In this document: piece by piece, positions 1 through 9,362 of the stretch | How positions within the stretch are numbered: position 1 is the stretch's first letter | Layout: every line of letters begins with the position of its first letter | DNA from: Shewanella sp. SNU WT4 | GTDB lineage: Bacteria; Pseudomonadota; Gammaproteobacteria; Enterobacterales; Shewanellaceae | Length of the DNA: 64,000 bases | Reading direction: 5' to 3' | NCBI RefSeq assembly: GCF_006494715.1 | Contig: NZ_CP041151.1 | Location: forward strand, 682,001 to 746,000 | Notes under the pieces: model-generated | The model's database searches: none | What the model saw: only the letters and a program-made list of their open reading frames with translations | Told to the model about the DNA's origin: nothing | Program-made: the position numbers and the translations under genes

Positions 1-1748
1 TTGATAAGCTGCTGGGTCAGTCAGGTACTCTGGCGACTCGTGGCGAAGCAACAGAGCGAGTAATGGACTCCAACGATCTGGAAAAAGAACGTGGGATCAC
101 GATTCTGGCAAAGAACACTGCCATCAAATGGAATGATTACCGTATTAACATCGTTGACACTCCTGGTCACGCCGATTTCGGTGGTGAAGTAGAGCGTGTT
201 ATGTCGATGGTTGATTCAGTATTATTGCTGGTTGATGCGGTTGATGGTCCTATGCCACAAACTCGCTTCGTGACTCAGAAAGCTTTTGCTCAAGGTCTGA
301 AGCCAATCGTTGTTATCAACAAGATTGACCGTCCAGGCGCTCGTCCTGATTGGGTTATCGATCAAGTATTCGACCTGTTCGATAACTTAGGCGCTACCGA
401 TGAGCAGTTGGACTTCCCAATTGTTTATGCTTCTGCATTAAACGGTTTCGCGACTTTGGATCCGGATGTTGCTAGCGATGACATGACTCCACTGTTCCAA
501 ACTATCATTGATCGCGTATCTCCTCCAGATGCTGACAGTGACGGTACCTTCCAGATGCAGATTTCTCAGCTGGATTACAACTCATACGTGGGTGTTATCG
601 GTATCGGCCGTATTAACCGTGGTAGCATCAAAACTAACCAACAGGTAAGTATTGTTGGTGCTGATGGTAAAGTTCGTAACGGTAAAATGGGCCAAGTATT
701 AGGTTACATGGGTCTGGATCGCCACGAAGTTGAAGTTGCTAACGCTGGCGACATCGTAGCTATCACCGGCTTAGGCGAACTGAAGATTTCTGATACTGTA
801 TGTGCTGCTGGCGCTGTAGAAGCTATGACGCCACTGTCTGTTGATGAGCCTACTCTGACCATGACTTTCCAAGTAAACACTTCTCCGTTTGCTGGTAAAG
901 AAGGTAAGTATGTAACTTCACGTAATATTCTTGAGCGTCTGCAGCAAGAATTAGTGCACAACGTAGCACTGCGTGTTGAAGAAACTGACAGCCCAGATCG
1001 TTTCCGCGTTTCTGGCCGTGGTGAACTGCACTTATCTATCCTGATTGAAAACATGCGTCGTGAAGGTTATGAATTAGCCGTTTCTCGTCCAGAAGTTATC
1101 ATCAAGGATATCGATGGTGTTAAGTGTGAACCATTCGAAAACCTGACTGTTGACGTTGAAGAAGAGCATCAAGGCAGCGTGATCGAGAAGCTGGGTACCC
1201 GTAAAGCTGACATGAAAGATATGCAGTTAGATGGCAAAGGTCGTGTACGTATCGACTTCGTTATCCCAAGCCGTGGCTTAATCGGTTTCCAAACTGAGTT
1301 CTTGACTGCTACTTCTGGTACTGGTCTGCTGTACCATAGCTTTGATCACTACGGTCCACACAAAGGCGGTGACATTGGTCAACGTGCTAACGGTGTATTG
1401 ATCTCTAACGCTACTGGTAAGGCTCTGACATTCGCTCTGTTCGGTCTGCAAGACCGTGGTCGTCTGTTTATTGGCCATGCGGCCGAAGTTTATGAAGGCC
1501 AAGTAGTTGGTATTCACAGCCGTTCTAACGATCTGACAGTTAACTGTCTGAAAGGTAAGCAGCTGACCAACATGCGTGCTTCTGGTACTGACGAAGCTCA
1601 AGTACTGACCACGCCTATCTTGATGACTCTGGAACAAGCTCTTGAGTTCATTGATGATGACGAATTGGTAGAAGTAACGCCTAAGAGCGTACGTGTCCGT
1701 AAGCGTTTCTTAACTGAAAACGATCGTAAGCGCGCTAGCCGCGGTTAA
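1..1748 (+). CDS. typA: Ribosome-associated GTPase TypA/BipA (5' end missing)
   Basis: This translational GTPase of the EF-G/LepA type acts on the ribosome and matters for growth at low temperature and under stress. The frame is open from base 3, so the coding sequence enters from the left edge. By comparison with E. coli, about 22 residues are missing, including the P-loop. Visible motifs are the switch I region (ERGIT), G3 (DTPGH) and G4 (NKID), followed by the EF-G-like domains and the C-terminal domain, ending in the basic tail typical of the family. The ATG at 63 is internal, not the start. A strong terminator follows 30 bases after the stop, so the gene ends its transcript here. Family assignment is certain. 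Confidence 0.97.
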   Translation, partial: DKLLGQSGTLATRGEATERVMDSNDLEKERGITILAKNTAIKWNDYRINIVDTPGHADFGGEVERVMSMVDSVLLLVDAVDGPMPQTRFVTQKAFAQGLKPIVVINKIDRPGARPDWVIDQVFDLFDNLGATDEQLDFPIVYASALNGFATLDPDVASDDMTPLFQTIIDRVSPPDADSDGTFQMQISQLDYNSYVGVIGIGRINRGSIKTNQQVSIVGADGKVRNGKMGQVLGYMGLDRHEVEVANAGDIVAITGLGELKISDTVCAAGAVEAMTPLSVDEPTLTMTFQVNTSPFAGKEGKYVTSRNILERLQQELVHNVALRVEETDSPDRFRVSGRGELHLSILIENMRREGYELAVSRPEVIIKDIDGVKCEPFENLTVDVEEEHQGSVIEKLGTRKADMKDMQLDGKGRVRIDFVIPSRGLIGFQTEFLTATSGTGLLYHSFDHYGPHKGGDIGQRANGVLISNATGKALTFALFGLQDRGRLFIGHAAEVYEGQVVGIHSRSNDLTVNCLKGKQLTNMRASGTDEAQVLTTPILMTLEQALEFIDDDELVEVTPKSVRVRKRFLTENDRKRASRG

Positions 1749-1777
1749 TATCGTGACTCTTTGAGTCATTCAGTCAA

Positions 1778-1809
1778 AGCCCCGCAGAGGTAACTCTGCG
1801 GGGCTTTTT
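1778..1809 (+). terminator. Rho-independent terminator of typA
   Basis: A perfect 12-bp GC-rich stem (1778-1789 with 1794-1805) closes on a GTAA tetraloop and is followed by a run of T. It lies 30 bases after the typA stop codon. Confidence 0.95.
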
Positions 1810-2284
1810 GTTATCTTAAATATTATATTCTTTGTTCTAACCGCTGTGCTTTAGGCTTTAGGGGGTAGTCTTTTGGGGTTGGGGTTTAGCTCTGCTCATT
1901 TAGACTGGCATTAGTTATGCCGCCAATCGGCTGCTCATGAGTTTTAGGGCTAACGAAAGTCACTATGGTTTTTCCAACAAGTTATTCATTGTAACCATAA
2001 CCGCAGCGCGCGAGGTTAGCGCTAGTTAGAACTAAGGGGAGCTAGCCGCAGTCATTAAAAGGTGGATGACTTAGCTAAGTAACCGTTGAATGACGTGATA
2101 ATGCCATTTGTTACTGCTGATGACGCCTGTAGTGCATCTAGAGGGTTAAGCGCTGGTTTGTGAGGTTAAGACGTGACTTAAAGTGAAAGCAGCGTTCAGG
2201 CTAACGACAGCGCCTTATTTGATAAGGTTTGATGCTGCTCGCTAACCCAAATGCTTATATAGAGTAAATAGTTAACCGTAAGAC
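1810..2284. other. Intergenic region without a recognised feature
   Basis: These 475 bases lie between the typA terminator and the 3' end of the minus-strand lipoprotein gene. I see no plausible open frame, RNA gene, repeat or clear promoter. The neighbours converge here, so no promoter is required. Confidence 0.6.
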
Positions 2285-2935
2285 TTAAGATTTGCTTTTA
2301 ATATTCTTAATAAATTGATCTGAGGCCGCAATCGATTGATTCATATCTTCAATCAGATTTGAAATGTTAGCCTGTAAGCTTGAGAATTCCCCTTGAATCG
2401 CGCCTATCGCCTGAGCATTCAAATTATGCTTAAGGAACAGCATATTATCTTTCATTGTCACTAGCACTGGCTTCATTTTTGATTCAGCCCGGCGCATGCT
2501 ACTGAGCATTTGCTTGTAGTAATCGCGGGTTTCTCTAAGCTTTTCCTCACTTGAACGACGTAAATTAGGGTTACTAATTTGGCCGATTTCAAGCTTCCAC
2601 TCTTCAAATAATGCTTCAGCAACATCCCTAACTTTATTGATGCGATTAGTCACTTCATCGGCAGCACTTTGGGCCGATTCATATTCATCACTGGCTTTTT
2701 CATAGGCTTGCTGCAAGTTGCGACCATCGTGCTGTAACAGACTTTGCATCTCGGCAAGCGCGCTGGAGAACTCTTGTTTCGCATCATGCTGGGCTTCATT
2801 GGCCGCTTCAACGCGGTCAACCATAATGTCTCTTTTCTGGTAGCCCACTTTTTCCATGGCACCATAATAAGCACTTTGACAGCCGACTAAGCTCAAGCCT
2901 GCGATTAAACTGAAGGCAATTAATTTTTTATTCAT
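2285..2935 (-). CDS. DUF2959-family coiled-coil lipoprotein
   Basis: This predicted envelope lipoprotein of unknown function has 216 residues. I start it at the ATG at 2935, because the reading then begins with a classical lipoprotein signal: MNKK, a hydrophobic stretch, and the lipobox LVGC with the lipidated Cys at about residue 19. The first possible ATG, 24 codons upstream, would bury the signal. The mature part is rich in Glu, Gln, Lys and Ala and looks like a long helical coiled coil with no catalytic motif, which matches my recollection of the DUF2959 family. It follows a small membrane-protein gene on the same strand by 10 bases, so the two are probably cotranscribed. No function can be assigned. 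Confidence 0.8.
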   Translation of the reverse strand: MNKKLIAFSLIAGLSLVGCQSAYYGAMEKVGYQKRDIMVDRVEAANEAQHDAKQEFSSALAEMQSLLQHDGRNLQQAYEKASDEYESAQSAADEVTNRINKVRDVAEALFEEWKLEIGQISNPNLRRSSEEKLRETRDYYKQMLSSMRRAESKMKPVLVTMKDNMLFLKHNLNAQAIGAIQGEFSSLQANISNLIEDMNQSIAASDQFIKNIKSKS

Positions 2936-2945
2936 TATGTGTCCT

Positions 2946-3167
2946 TTAATCTGCTTTAAATAATGCCGCATCAATGATGCTCCAGATATGGACTGGTACG
3001 GCAACAATTAAGGGAAATATCAACCACGACATGGCGTAAAAGCCCGCGCCAAAAATAAAGAATAATAACGCCGGCAGGATGCGACCTTGTACCAATTGTC
3101 CTAAGCCTGGAATAAAAAAGCTGGCAATGGCAGCGATGACATTTCCGGTAGAACCTTGTTGAGACAT
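2946..3167 (-). CDS. Small two-helix membrane protein
   Basis: This 73-residue protein has two hydrophobic segments (about residues 9-30 and 38-62). A PGLGQ motif lies near the end of the first, a pattern seen in TM2-like small membrane proteins. I use the ATG at 3167 because an AGGAGA ribosome-binding site lies at the right distance; an ATG ten codons upstream lacks one. It is the first gene of a likely two-gene unit with the DUF2959 lipoprotein. The intergenic region to yihY, read divergently, should hold promoters for both directions. The function is unknown. Confidence 0.7.
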   Translation of the reverse strand: MSQQGSTGNVIAAIASFFIPGLGQLVQGRILPALLFFIFGAGFYAMSWLIFPLIVAVPVHIWSIIDAALFKAD

Positions 3168-3350
3168 GACAACTTCTCCTAGTAAAAATTGATGCAAGTC
3201 ATTTAAATAAAGACTAATGCTAGCATATTCATTAGAGTCATAAGCTGCCTAAACAGGCTTTAATCAATAGAATAACACTTGTAAATGAACTGTTGTAAGC
3301 AGTATTGTTGATTTGTTTACAAATTTCCTATGTGTTAGCTGGTAAATCTC

Positions 3351-4226
3351 ATGTCTAAAAATGTTAGTGTTCATCAATTAAAACTTCTTGCTGTGACATT
3401 TTGGCAATTCTTACTGTTTCTGTTTCAGCGCCTGCTCAAAGATCAAATTAATGTGCGTGCGGGTCATCTCGCCTATGTCACCTTATTATCATTAGTGCCG
3501 TTAGTCGCCGTGACCATGTCTATCTTGTCTGTATTTCCAGTATTTGAAGGCATACGTAAACAGATAGAGCATTTTGTCTATAGTAACTTCCTGCCTGCTG
3601 CGGGTGATACAGTGCAAATTTATATCAATCAGTTTGTTAGTAACGCCTCGCAAGGTACGGCTATGGGCATAATCGCCTTAGTCGTGGTGGCTTTATTGCT
3701 GATCTCAGCCATAGATAAATCGTTAAATGCTATTTGGGAAATTACTGAGCAGCGCCAGTTAGTGGTGTCTCTCTCCATGTATTGGATGGTGTTAACCTTA
3801 GGGCCAGTGCTGATGGGCGGCAGTATTGTGGCATCTTCTTATCTAGCTTCTATGCGCCTATTTGAAGAGCCGCATCTGACCAGTGTGACCAATGAGTTGA
3901 TTGGACGTTTACCTTTTCTGTTTTCCGTCGCCGCATTTTTGCTGTTATATACTGTGGTGCCAAATACTCGGGTTAAGTTTTTACATGCCTTGGCTGGCGC
4001 CATAGTGGCAGCGTTATTATTTGAGGCGAGCAAGAAAATATTCACTGTGTATTTAGCTCAATTCCCATCTTATGAGGCCATTTATGGGGCATTAGCGACC
4101 ATACCTATCCTATTTGTGTGGGTGTATTTAAGTTGGATGATAGTGCTATTTGGCGCTGTGATTACGGCGGCCTTACCTGAGTTTCTTAATAAAACTCAAG
4201 CCCTATTGGAAAGCGATAGTCATTAG
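3351..4226 (+). CDS. YihY/BrkB-family inner-membrane protein
   Basis: This 291-residue polytopic membrane protein has about six transmembrane segments and a short hydrophilic N-terminus. It belongs to the YihY (BrkB, once misnamed RNase BN) family: typical features are the early [19 protein letters not shown] segment after the first basic stretch and the conserved Asp-Lys-Ser-Leu-Asn-Ala-Ile-Trp-Glu region in the middle. Members are proposed to be membrane transport proteins, but the substrate is not established. The next gene is dtd, the same order as yihY-dtd in E. coli, with a gap of 77 bases, so the two may share a transcript. Confidence 0.9.
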   Translation: MSKNVSVHQLKLLAVTFWQFLLFLFQRLLKDQINVRAGHLAYVTLLSLVPLVAVTMSILSVFPVFEGIRKQIEHFVYSNFLPAAGDTVQIYINQFVSNASQGTAMGIIALVVVALLLISAIDKSLNAIWEITEQRQLVVSLSMYWMVLTLGPVLMGGSIVASSYLASMRLFEEPHLTSVTNELIGRLPFLFSVAAFLLLYTVVPNTRVKFLHALAGAIVAALLFEASKKIFTVYLAQFPSYEAIYGALATIPILFVWVYLSWMIVLFGAVITAALPEFLNKTQALLESDSH

Positions 4227-4303
4227 CGGCTATGGCAAAGGTATCTTCTAAGGCATTGACGCTGTTATGATCCAGTTCATTAATTGGGTTTACGAGAAAG
4301 CGA

Positions 4304-4741
4304 ATGATAGCGTTAATTCAAAGAGTGACTAGTGCCAGCGTTACCGTTGAGCAGCAAGTGATAGGCCAAATTGATAAAGGCTTATTAGTGTTACTTGGGG
4401 TAGAGCAGAGCGATACTGTAGATAGCATGAAAAAATTGGCCGAAAAAGTCGTTAAATACCGAGTATTTAGTGATCAAAATGGCAAGATGAATTTAAATGT
4501 GCAGCAAGCTCAAGGCCGTTTATTAGTGGTGTCGCAATTTACTTTAGCGGCAGATACCAGCCGTGGTTTGCGGCCAAATTTTTCAGGCGCAGGTACGCCT
4601 GCGCTAGCGTTAGAGCTGTATCTGGCGTTTGTTAATTATTGCCGTGAGCTCGGACTTGAAGTGGCAACCGGTGAGTTTGGTGCCGATATGCAAGTGGCTT
4701 TAGTGAATGACGGCCCTGTTACTTTTCAGCTGACGAGCTAA
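4304..4741 (+). CDS. dtd: D-aminoacyl-tRNA deacylase
   Basis: Dtd hydrolyses D-amino acids (and glycine) mischarged on tRNA, a proofreading step after aminoacylation in the cytoplasm. The 145-residue length is standard for the family. Both active-site signatures are visible: SQFTL near residue 78 and the Gly-cisPro loop NDGPVT near the C-terminus. The start, MIALIQRVT, is the usual family N-terminus. It lies just downstream of yihY, as in E. coli. A tandem hairpin about 190 bases downstream probably ends the transcript. Confidence 0.97.
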   Translation: MIALIQRVTSASVTVEQQVIGQIDKGLLVLLGVEQSDTVDSMKKLAEKVVKYRVFSDQNGKMNLNVQQAQGRLLVVSQFTLAADTSRGLRPNFSGAGTPALALELYLAFVNYCRELGLEVATGEFGADMQVALVNDGPVTFQLTS

Positions 4742-4932
4742 AGGCCCTTGGCAAATGACTCTTGGCAAATGGGGCTAAGCAATTTAGCTTATGTACAGGC
4801 TTTGTATTGGCTTTAAGAGCTTATCGGCTGACTAATTCCGTTGCTAGTTTGCTAAGTCTTGCACTGTCATTGTTGGCACTGTAATGCCGCCGCCAACCTC
4901 ATCATTATTCCACTTAGCTGTTCCCCAAATAA

Positions 4933-4977
4933 ATATCGCCACTTTACAGTGGCGATATAAGAGTGGCGATATTTTTA
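4933..4977 (+). terminator. Hairpin terminator with a duplicated right arm
   Basis: The left arm at 4933-4942 is complementary to two identical right arms, at 4949-4958 and at 4963-4972. The second is followed by TTTTT. Either hairpin can form, but only the longer one carries the T-tract. It most likely terminates dtd, and may also end the DUF3014 gene arriving on the other strand. Confidence 0.75.
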
Positions 4978-4999
4978 GCCGTTGAATAAACCTTACTAG

Positions 5000-5923
5000 T
5001 TACTGATTAAGTTTTGCTTGGCCGCTTCTCACTTGATTGAGTTTACGCAGGCTGTGTTTAACCTTAGCGGCGTTTTCTGGTCCCATGCGGATCATTAACT
5101 TTTGCGCTGCAGGCAGAGCCTCAAGAGCTGGGTCGGCAAACTTATAATTCACGCTCACTGATGTTACTTCGATAGGCGTTTGAATGATAGGCGCAGCTAA
5201 CAATACGCTAATGGCTTCATCTAAGCGGCCATCAAAGGTCATGTCTTGATAACCAAGCTCAGTAAAGGCTTGCTCTAACAAAGGCAGTAACTGCTTATAA
5301 GTGGCTTGTAATTGCTGCGGATTCAAGCTTGCAAAGGCATTTGAGTATAAGTCATATCTTTGATAACTATCAGGATCAAGATACATCTTATCGGTAATGT
5401 CACTGGCCGTGAATGGCAAGGTCGGGCCCTTGATAGGGGTTAATTTACGGATAACTTGGCCTTGAGCTAAGTTATCAACAAACACCACAAATTGACGCGC
5501 CATGTCTTGAGTCATTAACAGTGGCGCCAGCCCTGTAGTGGCGGTTAAGGCTTTGGCCTTTTGGCTGATAAACTCATCGCTATTATCAAGCTCTGGCAAA
5601 ATTTCCGCAGGGATAGTTGGCACTATTAGCGTATCTGATGCTGTTTCATCATCAGTGGAGATTGGCAATGTCTCCATGTCTAACTCAGTCTCATCTGGAG
5701 TAACCACATCTGTCTCTGTGGTTTCAATCTCCATAGCTGGCGCCATCGGCGTGACTATGGGTTCAATCAATACCGTTTCTTCTGACTTATTGGGTGCAAA
5801 GTAAAAATAACCGCCAAGCGCTGCAATAGCTAAAACAGCTAATACCATCAAGGCCATGTTATTACTGCTACTACTGCTAGCAGGTGCCGGAGGTTGAATT
5901 CTATCGTCTTGATCAGCTTGCAT
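5000..5923 (-). CDS. DUF3014 domain membrane protein
   Basis: This 307-residue protein has an N-terminal cytoplasmic stretch rich in Pro and Ser, one transmembrane helix (about residues 23-43), a long acidic Thr/Glu/Asp linker to about residue 110, and a conserved C-terminal domain that I recognise as DUF3014. The predicted topology is a single-pass inner-membrane protein with a periplasmic domain. An AAGGAT ribosome-binding site supports the start at 5923. It lies downstream of recG on the same strand, 139 bases away, with no obvious functional link. No enzymatic motif is visible. Confidence 0.8.
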   Translation of the reverse strand: MQADQDDRIQPPAPASSSSSNNMALMVLAVLAIAALGGYFYFAPNKSEETVLIEPIVTPMAPAMEIETTETDVVTPDETELDMETLPISTDDETASDTLIVPTIPAEILPELDNSDEFISQKAKALTATTGLAPLLMTQDMARQFVVFVDNLAQGQVIRKLTPIKGPTLPFTASDITDKMYLDPDSYQRYDLYSNAFASLNPQQLQATYKQLLPLLEQAFTELGYQDMTFDGRLDEAISVLLAAPIIQTPIEVTSVSVNYKFADPALEALPAAQKLMIRMGPENAAKVKHSLRKLNQVRSGQAKLNQ

Positions 5924-6062
5924 GCTACATCCTTCACTGTGAGCCTAGATTGCTTAACACCTCAATCAGGCTGGGAAACCACTTATGGTTAGGCTGGTTT
6001 CATTCTGCCAAAACACTGAGTAATGTCTAGTGCAAGGCGCATAAATTCAGGTTAATCAGGCA

Positions 6063-8153
6063 TCAAGCTTGGATAAATTGTGTTCTGTGTCCAAGCCAGC
6101 GCGTAATAATGGCATCGACTTGTTCCGGCGCTTGCTGCATGACATGTTGCGCCAGTTTTTGAATATGGGGAATGAGTGCTTGATCTCTAACGAGATCAGC
6201 AACTTTGAGTTCAGCAAGGCCAGTTTGTTTGGTGCCAAGCACTTCACCGGGCCCGCGAATTTCTAAATCTTTTTGTGCAATCACAAAGCCATCGTTACTT
6301 TGGCGCAAAACCCCAAGGCGCTTAGTGGCTGTGGCTGACAGCGGCGTTTTATATAAAAGCACGCAGTGACTCGCCACTGCGCCGCGCCCAACACGGCCGC
6401 GTAACTGGTGCAATTGTGCGAGTCCCAAACGCTCTGGGTTATCAATAATCATTAAGCTGGCATTGGGCACATCAACGCCCACTTCAATCACAGTAGTTGC
6501 TACCAGCAAATCAATATTACCTTGCTTGAAATCACCCATGACCTGCTGTTTTTCAGCGCTTTTCATGCGGCCATGAACTAAACCAATACTGAGTTCTGGC
6601 AGTAATAACTTAAGCTCAGATGCGGTATCTTCAGCCGCTTGGCATTCAAGTACTTCGGATTCTTCAATCAAGGTACACACCCAATAGGCTTGGCGCTTAT
6701 CGTTAATGGCCGCTTGTTTAACGCGCTCAATGACTTCTGGGCGGCGGCTATCAGCAACTGCCACTGTGGTTATAGGCGTTCGCCCCGGTGGCAGCTCATC
6801 TATGATGGAGGTATCTAAATCTGCATACGCCGTCATGGCCAGAGTTCGCGGAATTGGCGTTGCCGTCATGATCAGTTGATGCGGATAAAAGCCTTGATGT
6901 AAGCCTTTCTCTCTTAAGCCTAAGCGCTGATGCACGCCGAATCTGTGCTGCTCATCGATAATGACCAAGGCTAAATGCTTGAACTGTACTTGCTCTTGGA
7001 AAATGGCGTGGGTGCCAACCACCATTTGCGCTTCACCGCTAGCAATGCGCTCTAAACTTGTGGCTCTGGCCTTGCCTTTAAGCTTGCCGGCTAACCAGCC
7101 CACTTGAACGCCTAAGGGCGCGAACCAAGCGTTAAAATTATTGGCGTGTTGCTCAGCAAGTAGCTCGGTCGGCGCCATTAAAGCCACCTGAAAACCATTA
7201 GCTATGGCTTTTAACGCGGCAAGCGCTGCCACTAAGGTTTTACCTGAACCAACATCCCCTTGAACTAAGCGCATCATAGGTTGGCTGAGTTGCATGTCAT
7301 GATGAATATCCGCTACCACTCTTTGCTGCGCGCCTGTGGGGGTAAACGGCAGGCTTTCAAGAAAAGGAATAGTCAGTGCGCTAGCATCAGCCATGGCGAT
7401 GGCACGATCGCGATTACTGCGTTGGCGTAATTGCAGCATAGATAAATTGTGCGCCAGTAACTCTTCTTGAATTAAGCGTTGCTGCGCCGGATGTTGGCCT
7501 TGTTCTAATTGCCACAGCGCGACATCGGCTGGCGGGCGATGCAATAAGCGCAGCGCATCACTGAGTTGTAAGTGATTAGGGCGCAAGGGCTCTGGCAATA
7601 ATTCCGGTAGACTGCCTTGGGCTAATAACTCAAGTGCTTGGTTGGTGAGTTTTTTCCAGCTGCTTTGCTTTAATCCCTCAGTGGTGGGATACACAGGCGT
7701 TAAGCTTTCTTCGGCCGTAAAAATTTCACCCGCATGCACTAGTTTATATTCGGGATGAACGATTTCTAACTGGTGCTGGCCGCGCCTAATTTCACCATAA
7801 GCCCTAATAAACATGCCATTTTGCATGCTATTACGCTGGGCGGCGCTAAAGTTGAAAAATCTTAGGGTAGCGCTGCCGCTTGCATCTTGCACCTGACAAA
7901 CCAGCATACGCTTGCGCCCTTGCAGAACTTGGCTTGAGATGATTTCAGCTTCAAGGGTCGCCTGATGGCCTGGCATTAATTGCGCAATAGGATAAATACG
8001 GGTGCGGTCTTCGTAGCGCAGAGGTAAGTGGAACAGCAGATCCTGAACAGTGTGAATGCCTAGCTTGTTGAGCTTTTCAGCCATTTTAGTAGCAACACCT
8101 TTAAGCTCGGTGATTGCCATAAGATCCAATTGTGGCAACGCTTTAGTACCCAA
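6063..8153 (-). CDS. recG: ATP-dependent DNA helicase RecG
   Basis: RecG is a double-stranded DNA translocase that regresses stalled replication forks and processes branched recombination intermediates. The 696 residues match the family length. In order there are the N-terminal wedge/OB domain that binds the fork junction, helicase motif I (GDVGSGKT, near residue 300), the DEQH box (motif II), the TATPIPRT motif (III), motif V/VI with the HQLRGRVGRG arginine fingers, and the C-terminal RecG wedge-associated region. The sequence follows E. coli RecG closely throughout. The start at 8153 gives an N-terminus comparable with known RecG; an internal Met 11 codons on is an alternative. Confidence 0.98.
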   Translation of the reverse strand: MGTKALPQLDLMAITELKGVATKMAEKLNKLGIHTVQDLLFHLPLRYEDRTRIYPIAQLMPGHQATLEAEIISSQVLQGRKRMLVCQVQDASGSATLRFFNFSAAQRNSMQNGMFIRAYGEIRRGQHQLEIVHPEYKLVHAGEIFTAEESLTPVYPTTEGLKQSSWKKLTNQALELLAQGSLPELLPEPLRPNHLQLSDALRLLHRPPADVALWQLEQGQHPAQQRLIQEELLAHNLSMLQLRQRSNRDRAIAMADASALTIPFLESLPFTPTGAQQRVVADIHHDMQLSQPMMRLVQGDVGSGKTLVAALAALKAIANGFQVALMAPTELLAEQHANNFNAWFAPLGVQVGWLAGKLKGKARATSLERIASGEAQMVVGTHAIFQEQVQFKHLALVIIDEQHRFGVHQRLGLREKGLHQGFYPHQLIMTATPIPRTLAMTAYADLDTSIIDELPPGRTPITTVAVADSRRPEVIERVKQAAINDKRQAYWVCTLIEESEVLECQAAEDTASELKLLLPELSIGLVHGRMKSAEKQQVMGDFKQGNIDLLVATTVIEVGVDVPNASLMIIDNPERLGLAQLHQLRGRVGRGAVASHCVLLYKTPLSATATKRLGVLRQSNDGFVIAQKDLEIRGPGEVLGTKQTGLAELKVADLVRDQALIPHIQKLAQHVMQQAPEQVDAIITRWLGHRTQFIQA

Positions 8154-8271
8154 TCACTGTGAATTTATACATATATTAACAGAGTCTGGGTTTTAGGCAA
8201 TCAATGGCGTATTGCTTGAGGGAAGGGGCAGGGATCAAAAAGGCATAAACGATACATCTGACGCGGCTAGA

Positions 8272-8304
8272 AGCCAATGTCAGCACTGATTGCTGACATT
8301 GGTT
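8272..8304. other. Long perfect hairpin between yrbG and recG
   Basis: Twelve bases (8274-8285) pair perfectly with 8291-8302 around a five-base loop, extended by two weaker pairs. No T-tract follows on either strand, so it is not a standard terminator. It lies upstream of recG and downstream on the plus strand of nothing transcribed, so its role is open. Confidence 0.5.
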
Positions 8305-8367
8305 CAAGCTTAATTGTTTTGATGTCTTGCTAGGCCAATTCGACAAGCCATGCAATTAAGATGGTTA

Positions 8368-9300
8368 TTAGATAGTTACTTGGCTAACTAAATAACTAAT
8401 GTAAGCAATATAACCCGCTAACATGACCGCCCCTTCTCGGCGACCTAAACGCAAGCCAGTATAAGCAAAAGGCAATAAAATAGCCGCTAACGCTAACATC
8501 ACAATAAAGTCTAAGCTTTGAAATCCGGCTGACGAGATAGGTGAAATTAAGACGGTAATACCTAAAATCCCCAGAATGTTAAAGATGTTAGAGCCAACTA
8601 TGTTGCCAATGGCGATATCACTTTGGCCTTTGAGGGCGGCAAGCACTGAGGTTACAAATTCAGGCATACTGGTGCCGACAGCGACAATAGTTAAGCCAAT
8701 AATAACTTCACTAATCCCAAAGGTGCGGGCTAAATCCACTGCGCCATCCACAAACAGAATGCCGCCACCCACTAATAAGGCAATACCGCCGACAATCAGT
8801 AATATTGATAACCACGGCGCTTGTGGTGAGTTATCAATTTCTACTTCGGTATTCTGTTTTTTGGAGTCTATATAGCTAAAGACTAAATAGGCAATTAACA
8901 GCCCAAATAACAGTGCGCCATCGAAATGCGATAACTCGCCATCAATTAATACTACCCATAACAAGATGCTCACGGCAATCATGATGGGAATATCACGCTT
9001 AACCATTTGCGATTGCACTGTGATTGGGCGGATTAACGCGGTAATCGCCAAAATTAAGCCAATGTTGGCAATGTTGGAACCAATCACATTGCCTAATGCT
9101 ATGCCTGAATTGCCTGCCAAGGCTGACTTGACACTGACGGCGAGTTCTGGGGCACTGGTGCCGCCCGCCACAATAGTAAGACCGATAACAAGTGGGGTAA
9201 TGCCTAAACGTAAAGCCAGGGCACTAGCACCACGCACCATAGCTTCCGCGCCTAAGGTGAGAATAATAAAACCGCCGATGAGCGATAAAAAAATCATCAT
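8368..9300 (-). CDS. Calcium/sodium antiporter, YrbG type
   Basis: This 310-residue inner-membrane cation exchanger of the Ca2+/cation antiporter family has about ten transmembrane helices. It consists of two homologous inverted halves, each with the ion-binding alpha repeat: a GTSAPEL and GNVIGSNIANIG pair in the first half, and GTSMPEF and GNIVGSNIFNILG in the second. The Glu in each half is the expected cation ligand. The halves are joined by a short acidic linker with the sequence VEIDN near residue 150. The start (two consecutive ATGs) is preceded by AAGGAC. It stands between mrcA and recG on the same strand. Confidence 0.92.
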   Translation of the reverse strand: MMIFLSLIGGFIILTLGAEAMVRGASALALRLGITPLVIGLTIVAGGTSAPELAVSVKSALAGNSGIALGNVIGSNIANIGLILAITALIRPITVQSQMVKRDIPIMIAVSILLWVVLIDGELSHFDGALLFGLLIAYLVFSYIDSKKQNTEVEIDNSPQAPWLSILLIVGGIALLVGGGILFVDGAVDLARTFGISEVIIGLTIVAVGTSMPEFVTSVLAALKGQSDIAIGNIVGSNIFNILGILGITVLISPISSAGFQSLDFIVMLALAAILLPFAYTGLRLGRREGAVMLAGYIAYISYLVSQVTI

Positions 9301-9318
9301 GTTATTGTTATGTCCTTA

Positions 9319-9351
9319 TAAAAATGACAGCCAGTCAATCGCTTGACTGGC
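9319..9351 (-). terminator. Terminator of mrcA
   Basis: On the minus strand a 9-bp perfect stem (9351-9343 with 9338-9330, loop of four) follows the mrcA stop by 12 bases and is followed shortly by TTTTT. It separates mrcA from the exchanger gene. Confidence 0.8.
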
Positions 9352-9362
9352 TTGGCATTTGA

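Noticed and set aside
63..63. ATG at 63 as the start of typA
   Set aside because: The frame is open to the window edge and encodes the expected TypA residues upstream, so this is an internal Met.
704..1054. Minus-strand frames inside typA
   Set aside because: They are antisense shadows of a strongly conserved gene, with no signal, motif or ribosome-binding site.
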